Below are positions 24,207 to 33,612 of a stretch of 64,000 bases of DNA, in pieces (the stretch's first letter is position 1; each line of letters starts with the position of its first letter). A program made the translations under genes and the position numbers. The notes under the pieces were generated by a model. The model saw nothing but the letters and a program-made list of their open reading frames with translations, had not been told where the DNA came from and searched no databases. Location of the stretch: positions 169,148 to 233,147 of the forward strand of contig NZ_CM002139.1 of NCBI RefSeq assembly GCF_000454545.1. The letters are read 5' to 3'. Source of the DNA: Xanthomonas cassavae CFBP 4642 (lineage in GTDB: Bacteria; Pseudomonadota; Gammaproteobacteria; Xanthomonadales; Xanthomonadaceae).

Positions 24207-25547
24207 ATGTCTACCGCTTCCACTCTCAGCCGCGCCACCCTGCTGGCCGTTGGTATCGCCGGTGTGCTGGCCGTTGGCCAGGCGCACGGCGCCGCATTCC
24301 AGCTGAAGGAAAACAGCGCCAAGGGCCTCGGCCGTGCGTTCGCAGGTTCGGGCAGCGCCCCGGATGACGCCTCGATCATCGCCAACAACCCGGCCGGCAT
24401 GCGCCAGCTGGACGGTCGCCTGTTTCAGGCCGACGTCAGCGCCATCAGCTTCTCGGCCAAGTTCGATCCCGAAGTCGCCAACTACGCCAACGGCGCGCCG
24501 GTCTCCGGCGGCAATGGCGGCGATGCCGGCATGATCGCGCCGGTCCCGGCGATGTACTTCCACGTGCCGTTCGGCGAGAACGACAACATGCACCTGGGCA
24601 CGTCGCTGACCGTGCCGTTCGGCTTCAAGACCGAATACGACCGCGACTGGGTTGGCCGCTACCACGGCACCAAGACCGAGCTGCAGGCGATCGACTTCAA
24701 CGTCGCGTTCTCCTACGACGTGAACCCGTACGTGTCGTTCGGCGCTTCGGTGTTCGCCGAGCGCCTGGATATCGACCTGGCCAACGCGGTCGACTTCGGC
24801 AGCGTGCTGGCCGCGCGCCGCGTGCCGGGCTTCGCGCCGGGCAGCGCCGATGGCTATTCGCGCATCAAGGGCGACAGCACCGAAGTGGGCTTCACCCTGG
24901 GTGGCTTGTTCAGCATCGACGAGAACACCCACATCGGCTTCAGCTACCGCTCGGAAGTGGAGCACAAGATCACCGATGGCGATGCCGACTTCACCGTGCC
25001 GGGCAGTGCTGCCGCCGTGTTGGGCGTGGCCGCGCCGGGCACCTTTGTCGACACCAAGGGCCGCGCCACCGTCAAGCTGCCGGCCAGCGCCACCGCCAGC
25101 TTCACCCACAACGTGAACGAGCAGTGGTCGATCATGGCCGACGTCACCCGCACCGCCTGGAGCAAGTTCGACCAGGTGACGGTGGACTTTGCCTCCAACC
25201 AGCCCGACAGCGTGCTGGACTTCTCCTACCGCGACACCACCTTCGCCTCGATCGGTGCCGACTACCGCATGAGCGACACGCTGACCCTGCGTGGTGGCCT
25301 GGCCTACGACCAGACCCCGACCACCTCCGAGCACCGCGACGTGCGCGTGCCCGATGCGAGCCGCAAGTGGGTGTCGCTGGGTCTGAGCTGGCGTCCGTCG
25401 CAGCAGGCCGAATACAACTTCGGTTACACCCACCTGTTCACCAGCGACCCGACCAGCGACACCCGCAGCGCCACCGGCGACCGCCTGGCCGGCAGCTACA
25501 ACGTGAAGGGTGACGTGCTGGCCGCGTCGATCAATTACAAGTTCTGA
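24207..25547 (+). CDS. Outer-membrane long-chain fatty acid transporter, FadL family
   Basis: A 446-residue OmpP1/FadL/TodX protein. The signal peptide ends VGQAHGAAF, and the mature N-terminus AAFQLKENSAKGLGRAFAG with ASIIANNPAGM is the family signature (the NPAGM hatch segment). The remainder is a beta-barrel with alternating hydrophobic strands and a terminal aromatic (INYKF), as needed for BAM assembly. FadL proteins import long-chain fatty acids or other hydrophobic compounds by lateral diffusion. ATG 24207 has CGGAGAG at 24191-24197. A strong terminator follows. Confidence 0.93.
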   Translation: MSTASTLSRATLLAVGIAGVLAVGQAHGAAFQLKENSAKGLGRAFAGSGSAPDDASIIANNPAGMRQLDGRLFQADVSAISFSAKFDPEVANYANGAPVSGGNGGDAGMIAPVPAMYFHVPFGENDNMHLGTSLTVPFGFKTEYDRDWVGRYHGTKTELQAIDFNVAFSYDVNPYVSFGASVFAERLDIDLANAVDFGSVLAARRVPGFAPGSADGYSRIKGDSTEVGFTLGGLFSIDENTHIGFSYRSEVEHKITDGDADFTVPGSAAAVLGVAAPGTFVDTKGRATVKLPASATASFTHNVNEQWSIMADVTRTAWSKFDQVTVDFASNQPDSVLDFSYRDTTFASIGADYRMSDTLTLRGGLAYDQTPTTSEHRDVRVPDASRKWVSLGLSWRPSQQAEYNFGYTHLFTSDPTSDTRSATGDRLAGSYNVKGDVLAASINYKF

Positions 25548-25572
25548 TCGCCGCCGCACACGTTGTTTGACG

Positions 25573-25597
25573 AAAACCCCGCTCCGGCGGGGTTTTT
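25573..25597 (+). terminator. Rho-independent terminator of fadL
   Basis: AAAACCCCGC-tcc-GGCGGGGTTTTT: a GC stem flanked by A and T runs, so it can act in both directions. It lies 25 bp past the stop. Confidence 0.92.
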
Positions 25598-25809
25598 CTG
25601 TGCTGCTTCGCACGCCCGACACGCAGCACGCCCAACCGGCAACACGCCAGGCAGGCACACAACGCGTGTCAGCGCCGTCACCACCGTGCGCGGTGTTTTG
25701 CCACGTCGCCATGCACTGGTGATGTCTACAACCTCGCGCGCTGATCCAACCCATTCGCCATACATGGCGAACGCTGCAGGCGGCGCGCCAGATTGCTATG
25801 GTCGTGCGC

Positions 25810-26532
25810 ATGAGCCAACCCGACTTCATCCAGATCACCGACAACGCCATCCCGGCCAGCGATTGCTCGGCCATCGTGCAACGCATGCGCGACAGCCAGC
25901 AGCTGCATCCGGGCCGCATCGGTGGCGGCGTGTTTCCCGACCTCAAGCATAGCCGCGACCTGCGCATCAGTGGCGTGGCCGAATGGGCTGCGGTGGAAAG
26001 CCGCCTGCAACAGGCCGTGTTCGACGGCGTGCTCACCTATCTGCGGCAGTATCCGCAGGCGCTGATCTCACCGCTGATGCTGCAGGTCACCACCGCCGAC
26101 GGCACGCCGCATCGTCTGGTGGCCGAGGACATCGTGCAGATGAGCGACCAGGCGCTGGGCGATCTGGCGCGCACCTGCCTGCGCCCGGGCGCGATCAATC
26201 TGCAGTGGTACACCGCCGATCAGGGTGGCTACCCGTACTGGCATTGCGAGCTGTATCCGCGCGATGCCAGCGCCGACACGCTGCACCGGCATTTGTTGTG
26301 GACGCTGTATCTCAACGAGGAATTCGAGCAGGGCGAAACCGAATTCCTGTTCCAGCAACGCAAGGCCCGCCCACGCACCAGCAGCCTGCTGATCGCTCCC
26401 ACCGCCTTCACCCACACCCACCGCGGCAACCGCCCGGTCGGCGGCGACAAGTTCATTGCCACCAGCTGGATTCTGTTTCAATCGGCGCAGGCGCTATACG
26501 GCGGGGAATCGGGAATCGGGAATGGAGAATAG
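25810..26532 (+). CDS. 2OG-Fe(II) oxygenase superfamily protein
   Basis: About 240 residues starting MSQPDFIQITDNAIP; an alternative ATG at 25798 adds four residues. The jelly-roll region contains YPYWHCELYPRD (probable iron-binding H-x-E/D), LLWTLYLNEEFEQGETEFLFQQ (typical of prolyl-4-hydroxylase-like enzymes) and FTHTHRGNRPVGGDKFIATSW (distal His and the Arg/Lys that holds 2-oxoglutarate). The substrate is unknown. The last seven residues (SGIGNGE) and the stop are encoded inside GGGAATC repeat units, showing that repeat DNA has reshaped the C-terminus. Confidence 0.8.
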   Translation: MSQPDFIQITDNAIPASDCSAIVQRMRDSQQLHPGRIGGGVFPDLKHSRDLRISGVAEWAAVESRLQQAVFDGVLTYLRQYPQALISPLMLQVTTADGTPHRLVAEDIVQMSDQALGDLARTCLRPGAINLQWYTADQGGYPYWHCELYPRDASADTLHRHLLWTLYLNEEFEQGETEFLFQQRKARPRTSSLLIAPTAFTHTHRGNRPVGGDKFIATSWILFQSAQALYGGESGIGNGE

Positions 26533-26600
26533 GGAAACGCAAGGGCAGCGCGTTGCTGTTGCTGTTGCGATTCCCCACTCCCGATTCACTATTCCCCGAC
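26503..26600. repeat. GGGAATC heptamer repeats in inverted arrangement
   Basis: Positions 26503-26535 carry plus-sense units (GGGGAATCGGGAATCGGGAA) and 26569-26600 carry the reverse-complement sense (GATTCCCCACTCCCGATTCA). The pair could fold into an imperfect hairpin of about 98 nt. It lies where the oxygenase and radical SAM genes converge and may act as a bidirectional terminator. Confidence 0.8.
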
Positions 26601-27695
26601 CTAAAACAGCACCCCCTGCGGCGACGCAGGCACCGGCTTGGCCGGTGGGGCCGGGCGGCGGAACGCGCTGCAGTCCAGCGGTGCCATGGTGCGTGCATCG
26701 AAGCCGGCGCGGCGATGGGCGAGGGCGAAGCGGCGCGCCAACAGGTCCGCATACACCCCCTGGCCGCGCAGGCGGGTGCCGAAGGCACTGTCGTAATCCT
26801 TGCCACCGCGCAGTTGCTGGATCGTGCTCATCACGTGCTCGGCGCGCTGCGGGTGATGGGTCTGCAACCAGTCGCGAAACAACGGTGCCACTTCGTGCGG
26901 CAAACGCAGCAGTACATAACCGGCGCTGCGTGCGCCGGCCTCGGCGGCGGCCTGCAAGATCGCTTCCAGTTCGTGGTCGTTGATCCAGGGGATCACCGGC
27001 GCCGCCATGACCCCGACCGGCACACCGGCAGCGTGCAGGGCACGCATCGCGCGCAGGCGTGCATGCGGGGCGGAGGCGCGTGGTTCGAGCCTTGCCGACA
27101 GATGCGGGTCGAGAGTGGTCACCGAAAAATGCACGCTGACCAGACCCTCGCGTGCCAGCGGCGCGAGCAGGTCCAGGTCGCGCGTCACCAGCGCATTCTT
27201 GGTGATCAGCGTAAACGGGTGCCGTGTCTCCCATAGCACCTCGATCAGCCGGCGCGTCAGGGCCCGCTTGCGCTCGATCGGCTGATACGCATCGGTGTTG
27301 ATGCCCAGTGCGATCGGGCTGGGCACATAACCCGGCCGCGCCAACTCGCGACGCAACAGTTCCGGCGCATTGGTCTTGGCAAACAACCTGGTTTCGAAAT
27401 CCAGCCCCGGCGAGAGATTGAGATACGCGTGCGAGGGCCGCGCGAAGCAATAACTGCAGCCGTGTTCGCAACCGCGATACGGATTGACCGATTGCGAGAA
27501 CCCGATATCCGGCGATTGGTTGCGGCTGATGATGCTGCGCGCGGTTTCGTCGGTCACCTGGGTGCGCAACGACGGGGCGGCGAACTCTTCGCTGTCGTCG
27601 GTGTACCAGCCATCGTCCACCGCCTGCTGGGTGGTGACCTCGAATCGCCCGGGCAGATGGCCGGTCGCACCACGGCCCTTGATCGCACTTGCCAT
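26601..27695 (-). CDS. PA0069-type radical SAM protein
   Basis: A 364-residue radical S-adenosylmethionine protein. The cluster motif CEHGCSYC (about residues 75-82) has the CxxxCxxC spacing, followed by FARPSHAYLNLSPG as in the PA0069/SplB-like group. GINTDAYQPIERKR, ITKNALVTRDLDLL and APVIPWINDHELE are also characteristic. Related proteins are often near DNA repair genes, but the reaction is unknown. Start ATG 27695. The gene converges on the oxygenase gene and is divergent from cardiolipin synthase. Confidence 0.88.
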   Translation of the reverse strand: MASAIKGRGATGHLPGRFEVTTQQAVDDGWYTDDSEEFAAPSLRTQVTDETARSIISRNQSPDIGFSQSVNPYRGCEHGCSYCFARPSHAYLNLSPGLDFETRLFAKTNAPELLRRELARPGYVPSPIALGINTDAYQPIERKRALTRRLIEVLWETRHPFTLITKNALVTRDLDLLAPLAREGLVSVHFSVTTLDPHLSARLEPRASAPHARLRAMRALHAAGVPVGVMAAPVIPWINDHELEAILQAAAEAGARSAGYVLLRLPHEVAPLFRDWLQTHHPQRAEHVMSTIQQLRGGKDYDSAFGTRLRGQGVYADLLARRFALAHRRAGFDARTMAPLDCSAFRRPAPPAKPVPASPQGVLF

Positions 27696-27831
27696 CGCGT
27701 CATCGTACGGCCGCGCCGTCTCATCCGCCGCGACCGCGCATTCAACCCGATGAAGCTTTCAGACCGCTGCCGCGCCGCCGCGTTGGCCACGCGGTCATCG
27801 CAGCGGCGCGTGCGGCCCGTAGAATCCGCGC

Positions 27832-29292
27832 ATGCTCGCATTTGCTCAGGGCGCGTGGGATTGGCTGGCCAACCTTCCCCACCTCGAAGCGCTCCTCCTC
27901 GCCGCCTACGTGTTGTATCTGCTGTGGATCGCCGGCTGGATCGTGCTGCAGAAGCGCGAGCCGGTGGCCACGCTGAGCTGGGTGCTGTCGCTGGCGGCGC
28001 TGCCGTATCTGGGGTTGCTGATCTACTACTGGCTGGGCCCGCAGAAGGTGAAGCGGCAGCGGCTGCGGCGCGGGCGCTCGCGTTCGGGCATGGAGAGCTA
28101 CAGCAGCGTGTGTCCGCCGGATGCCGACTGCACCGAGCTGGCCAAGATCGCCCAGTCCACCACCGGGCTGGCGCCCAGCAGCGCCACCGAGGTGCACTGG
28201 CTGGTGGACGGCGCTGCCACCTACGCCGCCATCATCGAAGCGATCCGGAGCGCACGGGACCATATCCATCTGGAGTACTACATCTTCCAGCCCGACCACA
28301 GCGGCACCGCGATCTGCGATGCGCTGATGGAGCGCGCCCGCGCCGGGGTCAAGGTGCGGCTGCTGCTGGATGCGATCGGCTCCTCGGCGATGACCCGGCG
28401 CGCCCTGCGCACGCTGCGCGAGGCCGGCGTGGAAACTGCCTGGTTCCATCCGTCCCAGTTCCTCAAGCCATTCAAGCGGCCCTGGCTCAACCTGCGCACC
28501 CACCGCAAGCTGCTGGTGGTCGACGGCCGGGTCGGCTTCACCGGCGGCATCAACGTCACCGACGAGGAGAACGAGCAGGTGCGTGCCGATGCCTACCGCG
28601 ACCTGCATGTCCGCCTGCAGGGCCACGTGGTGCGCAGCCTGCAGCTGGTGTTCCTGGAAGACTGGCTGTATGCCACCGGCCAGGGCCGCCCCGCCTTCCA
28701 CGGCCAGCAGCTGTGGCCGGAGGATGTGCCGACCCGCGCGCAGGGCACGGTCGATGCGCAGGTGCTGGTGTCCGGGCCGGATTCGTCGTGGGAGGCGATT
28801 CACCGGCTGATGGTGGCCGCCATCCATGAGGCCAAGCACCGCGTCTGGCTGGTCACCCCCTACTTCGTGCCCGGCGAGGCGGCCCGGATGGCATTGACCT
28901 CGGCCGCCCTGGGCGGGCTGGACGTGCGCCTGCTGGTGCCGCGGGTCAGCGATTCGCGCCTGGTCACCTACGCGGCACGCTCGTATTTCGACGAGCTGCT
29001 GGAAGCCGGCGTACGCATCTACGAATACGGTCCGCGCATGCTGCATACCAAGGCGCTGCTGGCCGACGACGAGGTCTGCGTCGTCGGCAGCGCCAATTTC
29101 GACAGCCGCAGCTTCCGCCTCAATTTCGAGTTATCGATGCTGTTCCGCGACCAGGCGGTGGCCGCCGAGCTGGCCGGCATGATCGGCACCGATCTGCAAC
29201 ACGCGCAGGAAGTCCGTTTCGTGCGCCTGCGCCCGTTGTGGCGCTCGCGCCTGCCCGAAGCCTTCGCACGGCTGTTGTCGCCGCTGCTGTGA
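27832..29292 (+). CDS. cls: Cardiolipin synthase (phospholipase D superfamily)
   Basis: A 486-residue membrane enzyme that condenses phosphatidylglycerol molecules to cardiolipin. Two N-terminal transmembrane segments ([15 protein letters not shown] and [20 protein letters not shown]) are followed by two HKD motifs: [16 protein letters not shown] (about residue 224) and [20 protein letters not shown] (about residue 404). Length and order match bacterial ClsA. ATG 27832 gives the first membrane segment directly; the upstream ribosome site is weak. A short gene for a membrane protein follows. Confidence 0.94.
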   Translation: MLAFAQGAWDWLANLPHLEALLLAAYVLYLLWIAGWIVLQKREPVATLSWVLSLAALPYLGLLIYYWLGPQKVKRQRLRRGRSRSGMESYSSVCPPDADCTELAKIAQSTTGLAPSSATEVHWLVDGAATYAAIIEAIRSARDHIHLEYYIFQPDHSGTAICDALMERARAGVKVRLLLDAIGSSAMTRRALRTLREAGVETAWFHPSQFLKPFKRPWLNLRTHRKLLVVDGRVGFTGGINVTDEENEQVRADAYRDLHVRLQGHVVRSLQLVFLEDWLYATGQGRPAFHGQQLWPEDVPTRAQGTVDAQVLVSGPDSSWEAIHRLMVAAIHEAKHRVWLVTPYFVPGEAARMALTSAALGGLDVRLLVPRVSDSRLVTYAARSYFDELLEAGVRIYEYGPRMLHTKALLADDEVCVVGSANFDSRSFRLNFELSMLFRDQAVAAELAGMIGTDLQHAQEVRFVRLRPLWRSRLPEAFARLLSPLL

Positions 29293-29363
29293 GCCCACGC
29301 CGGCCCACGTGGAACCAGACCAGGCGCAGCGCTACACTGCCGCCACTCAACGGGGAGCTCGTC

Positions 29364-29633
29364 ATGCACTGGCTGTTTCTGCTTATGGCACTGGGTGCGC
29401 TGGTGCTGGCCTTCAGCACGCCGCACGTGTGGTTGCTGGTAGTCTCGCTGCTGGTGGCGCTGGTGCTGTTGCTGCTGTGGACGCGCGGCTGGTTTGCCTC
29501 GCGCATGGGCGATACCCAGCGCGACACCAGCAGCATGATCGACCCGGCCGAGCTGCGCCGCCTGCGCGAAGTGGCCGAAGCCCGCAAGGCGGCGGCGCTG
29601 GCCGCGGCGCGCGACGGCGAGCCGCAGGCCTGA
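29364..29633 (+). CDS. Small membrane protein of unknown function
   Basis: An 89-residue protein. Two hydrophobic segments ([16 protein letters not shown] and [18 protein letters not shown]) are followed by a charged cytoplasmic tail with a short helix, [23 protein letters not shown] 29364 has GGGGAG at 29352-29357. It sits 71 bp after cls and 8 bp before pdxJ, so it is probably co-transcribed with one or both. I do not recognise the family. Confidence 0.75.
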   Translation: MHWLFLLMALGALVLAFSTPHVWLLVVSLLVALVLLLLWTRGWFASRMGDTQRDTSSMIDPAELRRLREVAEARKAAALAAARDGEPQA

Positions 29634-29641
29634 GCGCGCCC

Positions 29642-30409
29642 ATGACCACCCGGCTCAGCGTCAACGTCAACAAGATCGCGGTGCTGCGCAACTCGCGCGG
29701 TGGCCACGACCCGGACGTGGTGGAGGCCGCACGGGCCTGCATCGCTGCCGGTGCGCACGGCATCACCGTCCATCCGCGTCCGGACCAGCGGCATATCCGC
29801 GCCGACGACGTGCTGGCGCTGGGTGCGCTGACCCGCGAGCGCGGGGTCGAATTCAATATCGAGGGCAATCCGTTCGCGCCACAGCGTCCCGGTTACCCGG
29901 GTTTGCTGGAGCTGTGCCGTGCCACGCGTCCGGAGCAGGTGACGTTGGTGCCCGACGGCGACGGCCAGCTCACCTCCGACCACGGCTTCGATTTCGCACA
30001 GGACACCGCCCTGCTTGGCGAATTGATCGCCGCATTCAAGGCGCTGGGCAGCCGCGTCAGCCTGTTCATCGATGCCGGCAATGCGCAGATCGGCCAGGCG
30101 GCGGCGCTGGGTGCGGACCGCATCGAGTTGTACACCGGTCCCTATGCACAAGCGCATGCCGACGGACAGCCAGCCGATGCGTTGGCCGAGTTCGCGGACG
30201 CCGCGCGTCGCGCCGCAGGGCATGGCCTGGGGATCAATGCCGGGCACGATCTATCGCAAGCCAACCTCGGCGAGTTTCTCGCCACCGTGCCGGGCGTGCT
30301 GGAGGTCTCGATCGGCCACGCCTTGATCGGCGAGGCGCTGTACCAGGGACTGGATGCCACGGTGCGCGCGTATGTGCAGCTGCTACGCAGGGCAAGCGCG
30401 CAGGCATAA
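29642..30409 (+). CDS. pdxJ: Pyridoxine 5'-phosphate synthase
   Basis: A 255-residue TIM-barrel enzyme that joins 1-deoxyxylulose 5-phosphate with 3-amino-1-hydroxyacetone phosphate to give pyridoxine 5'-phosphate, the last ring-forming step of vitamin B6 synthesis. Family motifs are [86 protein letters not shown] and [16 protein letters not shown] 29642 follows the previous stop by 8 bp. The sequence is full length and intact. Confidence 0.97.
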   Translation: MTTRLSVNVNKIAVLRNSRGGHDPDVVEAARACIAAGAHGITVHPRPDQRHIRADDVLALGALTRERGVEFNIEGNPFAPQRPGYPGLLELCRATRPEQVTLVPDGDGQLTSDHGFDFAQDTALLGELIAAFKALGSRVSLFIDAGNAQIGQAAALGADRIELYTGPYAQAHADGQPADALAEFADAARRAAGHGLGINAGHDLSQANLGEFLATVPGVLEVSIGHALIGEALYQGLDATVRAYVQLLRRASAQA

Positions 30410-30973
30410 CGCCTGGGCTGCACTGGTTGATGGTTTGCGCTATTGCCTGAAAGTGGCTGACAAAACACTTGTGTCGCGGCCGGGCGATCGTGGCCTGTAC
30501 CCGTGCTCTTTAAGTGCTTCTGTGCGCCTGGTTGCTGTGCGCAGCTCACATCCACCTGAGGGGTTGATCGCCACGCTCCGAAGTGAGCAAAGTCGTCTTG
30601 GATTCGCAATCGGGCACATTCGCCGTCTTGTTCGCCATGCCCGGTACCGGCGTTTTGAGCGGTGACCAGCCAGCCGCGTAGCGTGAGCGAGCAAATACGA
30701 ACGCTCCGAAAGATTCTATGACGACCGCGTACGGACTATGTATTTGGTCAATTCGACAACGTACTAGAAGCGGCGAATTGTCAAACAGAGTGGCCACATA
30801 GGTGCCGGTCGCGCGACCGATCCACTACGTGTTGATTTACAGGCATGGGGCACGGCGGGTGATGAACAACGCAGCGATGCAGCCCAGAAAGCGCTGCGGT
30901 GGCTGAAACCACCGCAGCGTAAGCAGTCAATGATCCAGGTATCGCGGTAACTGCCTGCGCCATCCGTGCAAGT
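30410..30973. other. Intergenic stretch after pdxJ, nothing recognised
   Basis: About 560 bp with no protein-like frame, no clear terminator and locally lower GC than the neighbours (for example around 30715-30760). Confidence 0.5.
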
Positions 30974-31162
30974 TCATTGCACAAACGCGATGCGTTGCAC
31001 CTGTGCGTTCTTGGCAGCGGCAAGCACCTCGGCAAGGACCGCGTACTCGGCATCCTGGTTGGCAGCGATACGCAGCTCAGGCTGATTGCCCGCCGTCTCG
31101 CGCATCGTGTCGGTCATGATCTCCGCCAACGGTCCCCGATTCCCTGTCGTACTGAAAGCCAT
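30974..31162 (-). pseudogene. Internally deleted exbD relic (62-codon mini-ORF)
   Basis: The open frame starts MAFSTTGNRGPLAEI, matching the start of ExbD2 ([15 protein letters not shown]). After about 12 unrelated residues it ends NQPELRIAANQDAEYAVLAE and [17 protein letters not shown], matching the ExbD2 C-terminus ([38 protein letters not shown]). The transmembrane helix and the periplasmic middle are missing, so it cannot act as a normal proton-channel subunit. A GGAGG remains just upstream of ATG 31162. It looks like a duplicate exbD with a central deletion; expression of the 62-residue product is possible but unproven. Confidence 0.8.
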
Positions 31163-31804
31163 GACTGCCTCCGGTTCTGTGATCGTGGGTGCTGCACGAC
31201 CGAGCATACGCTTGCTGCAGCAATAGGGAAGGGGGCTGGAGGGGCGCCCACGAGTGCGGACACGTCCGCTTGTGGTGGCGTGTATCGGTAAGGTGAGTTT
31301 GGATTGCCAGTCCGTGGTCGAACAGATACACCGTGGTTTCCCGCAACTCACCAGCGGAAAGACGGGCACCCGCCACTTGCGCGTTCCGGCATGCGGCACG
31401 CGTCGATGTCCGCATAGAAGATCCATGCTTGCAGAAAGGGGCAGATGGCAATGCGAGGTCTTGGGCCACAGCGGTCTGCGATGAAGACCCACCGTGCCCA
31501 ACCAGCAATTCGCACATCGGCTTGTATGCGTGTCGAAGGCAGGTTGGGTTGGCTTCGTCTCCTGCGATCGCAACAGGTCTCTGTTGATTTGCCGTCGCAG
31601 GCAGTCCGCACGAGCTCGCCATTATCTCTGAACACATGGGGCAAGAGTCATCGCCTGCTTTGATATGGCAGTGGCATCGGACTGATGTGCAACGAGCCCA
31701 CCGCGCGCGATAGGCCGCCCACCCACAACCACTTCTGCTTCGTCCCCGCCATCCATCGCATGGCGGCCACCGATATCGCAGCCCGATCGCCCAGATGACA
31801 CGCA
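31163..31804. other. Intergenic stretch upstream of the exbD relic, no gene seen
   Basis: About 640 bp between the relic and the terminator of the tonB cluster. Long frames exist but have random-looking composition with no motif or ribosome site. It may be decayed sequence from the same duplication. Confidence 0.45.
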
Positions 31805-31834
31805 TAAAAAAACGCCACCGTTTCCGGTGGCGTT
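31805..31834 (-). terminator. Rho-independent terminator of the tonB-exbBD cluster
   Basis: On the minus strand, AACGCCACCG-gaaa-CGGTGGCGTT is followed by a run of T (TTTTTTAT). It sits about 45 bp after the exbD2 stop. Confidence 0.92.
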
Positions 31835-31879
31835 GCAGTCGCGTCATGACTGTTGTGTTGCGGTCTTGCAGATACGTTT

Positions 31880-32293
31880 TTACTGCTGCATGAAGCCGAT
31901 TTTCTTCATCTGCGCGTTCTTCGCAGCGGCCAGCACCTTCGCCATCACTTCGTACTCCGCATCCTGACTTGCATCGATGCGCAGTTCGGGCTGATTGGTC
32001 GGATCGGCCTGGACCACTTCTTCCATCTTCTGCTGCAGCTGATCCACCGGCGTCGGGCTGTTGTTCCAGAACACCTGGTTGCTGGCGTCGATACGCAGCT
32101 CGATCGGCGGCGGCGGCTCGGTCGTCTGCGGTGGCGGGTTGAGCACCCGCTGCGGCAGATCCACGGCGATCGGGTAGGTCATGATCGGCGCAGTGACGAT
32201 GAAGATGATCAGCAACACCAGCATCACGTCCACCAGGGGCGTGACGTTGATGTCGGCCATCGGCCCACGGCCGCCACCAGTACTAAATGCCAT
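31880..32293 (-). CDS. exbD2: TonB-system energizer ExbD2
   Basis: A 137-residue ExbD/TolR protein. A short cytoplasmic start ([20 protein letters not shown]) leads into one transmembrane helix ([18 protein letters not shown]) containing the proton-path Asp of the family. A proline-rich segment and a periplasmic domain ([20 protein letters not shown]) follow. With ExbB it uses the proton gradient to energize TonB. In X. campestris, exbD2 is reported as dispensable for iron uptake but needed for plant responses. It follows exbD1 by 3 bp and is the last gene before the terminator. Confidence 0.95.
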   Translation of the reverse strand: MAFSTGGGRGPMADINVTPLVDVMLVLLIIFIVTAPIMTYPIAVDLPQRVLNPPPQTTEPPPPIELRIDASNQVFWNNSPTPVDQLQQKMEEVVQADPTNQPELRIDASQDAEYEVMAKVLAAAKNAQMKKIGFMQQ

Positions 32294-32296
32294 GGC

Positions 32297-32719
32297 TTAT
32301 TGCCCCTTGACTTTGGTTGCAACGAAACCGACGTCCAACATACCCTGACCCTGCGCGATCTTGGTGATCTCGTTGATCGTACGCATTTTGGTCGTGCGGT
32401 CGCCGCGCAGGTTGAGCGGCGGCTGCGGGGTCTGCTGCGCGGCGGTGGACAGGCGCGACTCCAGGGCTTCCTTGGAGATCGGCTCGTCGTTCCAGTACAG
32501 CGACCCGTCTTCCTTGACGGCCAGGGTGATCGGCGCGGCGCGTTTCTCCGCATCTTCCTTCTGGATCAAGTTGGCCTCTGGCAGCTCCACCTTGACCTTG
32601 TGGGACATCAGCGGTGCCGTAATGATGAAGATGATCAGCAGCACCAACATGACGTCCACAAGGGGCGTCACATTGATGTCGGCCATTGGGCCGCCGCTGT
32701 TTCCACTACTGAAGGCCAT
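32297..32719 (-). CDS. exbD1: TonB-system energizer ExbD1
   Basis: A 140-residue ExbD/TolR family protein. [20 protein letters not shown] precedes the single membrane helix ([18 protein letters not shown]) with the conserved Asp, then a periplasmic domain ending TKMRTINEITKIAQGQGMLD. It is closely related to ExbD2 in the N-terminus and membrane helix but diverged in the periplasmic domain, so the two could interact with different partners. It is 46 bp after exbB and 3 bp before exbD2, in one operon. Confidence 0.95.
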   Translation of the reverse strand: MAFSSGNSGGPMADINVTPLVDVMLVLLIIFIITAPLMSHKVKVELPEANLIQKEDAEKRAAPITLAVKEDGSLYWNDEPISKEALESRLSTAAQQTPQPPLNLRGDRTTKMRTINEITKIAQGQGMLDVGFVATKVKGQ

Positions 32720-32765
32720 AACGGGCTCCGTCTAAATCGTTGCGAAGGCGTTCTTTACAACCGGA

Positions 32766-33527
32766 TTAGCGAACGCGCGAACCGGTGGCGAAGAAGTCGT
32801 GCAGGTCGTGGGCAAAGGTGTCGAACTTGGCGATCACCGAGCTGTTGACCTTGGAGAAGAAGTTGAACGCGAACACCGCCGGGATGGCGACGAACAGACC
32901 GATCGCGGTCATGATCAGCGCTTCACCCACCGGGCCGGCAACGGCGTCGATGGAGGCCGAACCGGTTGCACCGATCTTGATCAGTGCGCCGTAGATGCCC
33001 CACACCGTACCGAGCAGACCGACGAACGGCGCGGTCGCACCGACGGTGGCCAGCAAGGTCATGCCCGACTGCAGCTTGGTGCTTTCGCGGGTCACGGCCT
33101 GACGCAGGGCGCGGTCGACGAACTCCGAACGGCTCAGGCTCTCGCCCAGGCCACCGGTGTTGCCTTCGGCGCGCTGGTGGTGCGCAGCTGCCTGGGCAGC
33201 ATCCAGTGCGATCTTAGAGAACGGCTCGGAAGCCGGCTGTTCTTCCATGGCGCGGATGGCGTCCTGTGCATTCGGGGCATCCCAGAACGCGGTGGTCACG
33301 CGGTCAGCCGCGCTCTTCAGGCGGGTGGCGCGGAAGATGTTGATGACGGTCCAGTACCAGGAGGCAGCGGACATGGCGATCAGGGTGATCAACACGACCC
33401 AGGACACGGCGAAGTCGCCGGGGCTGGAGGTCATTTCGGTGATCAAGTGCTCGAAGCCCATCTGCGACAGAGCGGCCGACGGATTGGAGCCCCCTGCAGC
33501 GGCGGCGATAAAAAATTCCTGCAGCAT
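32766..33527 (-). CDS. exbB: TonB-system proton channel ExbB
   Basis: A 253-residue MotA/TolQ/ExbB family inner-membrane protein. Helix 1 is SWVVLITLIAMSAASWYWTV. The conserved helices 2-3 contain LLATVGATAPFVGLLGTVWGIYGAL and GEALIMTAIGLFVAIPAVFAFNFF, the channel-lining signature. ExbB pentamers with ExbD convert proton flow into TonB movement. Length is normal. It follows tonB by 85 bp, giving the tonB-exbB-exbD1-exbD2 order known in Xanthomonas. Confidence 0.97.
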   Translation of the reverse strand: MLQEFFIAAAAGGSNPSAALSQMGFEHLITEMTSSPGDFAVSWVVLITLIAMSAASWYWTVINIFRATRLKSAADRVTTAFWDAPNAQDAIRAMEEQPASEPFSKIALDAAQAAAHHQRAEGNTGGLGESLSRSEFVDRALRQAVTRESTKLQSGMTLLATVGATAPFVGLLGTVWGIYGALIKIGATGSASIDAVAGPVGEALIMTAIGLFVAIPAVFAFNFFSKVNSSVIAKFDTFAHDLHDFFATGSRVR

Positions 33528-33612
33528 GACGCTTACCTTTGTTGTGTGTGGTGATGAAGGGTGGAGCGAAAGGAAGACAGGATCCTGGGCCAGCCGAAGC
33601 CGGCCCGTGGGA

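Noticed and set aside
31077..31847. 256-codon minus-strand frame upstream of the exbD relic
   Set aside because: Composition is rich in Cys/His/Arg without domain features and it overlaps the relic in another frame.
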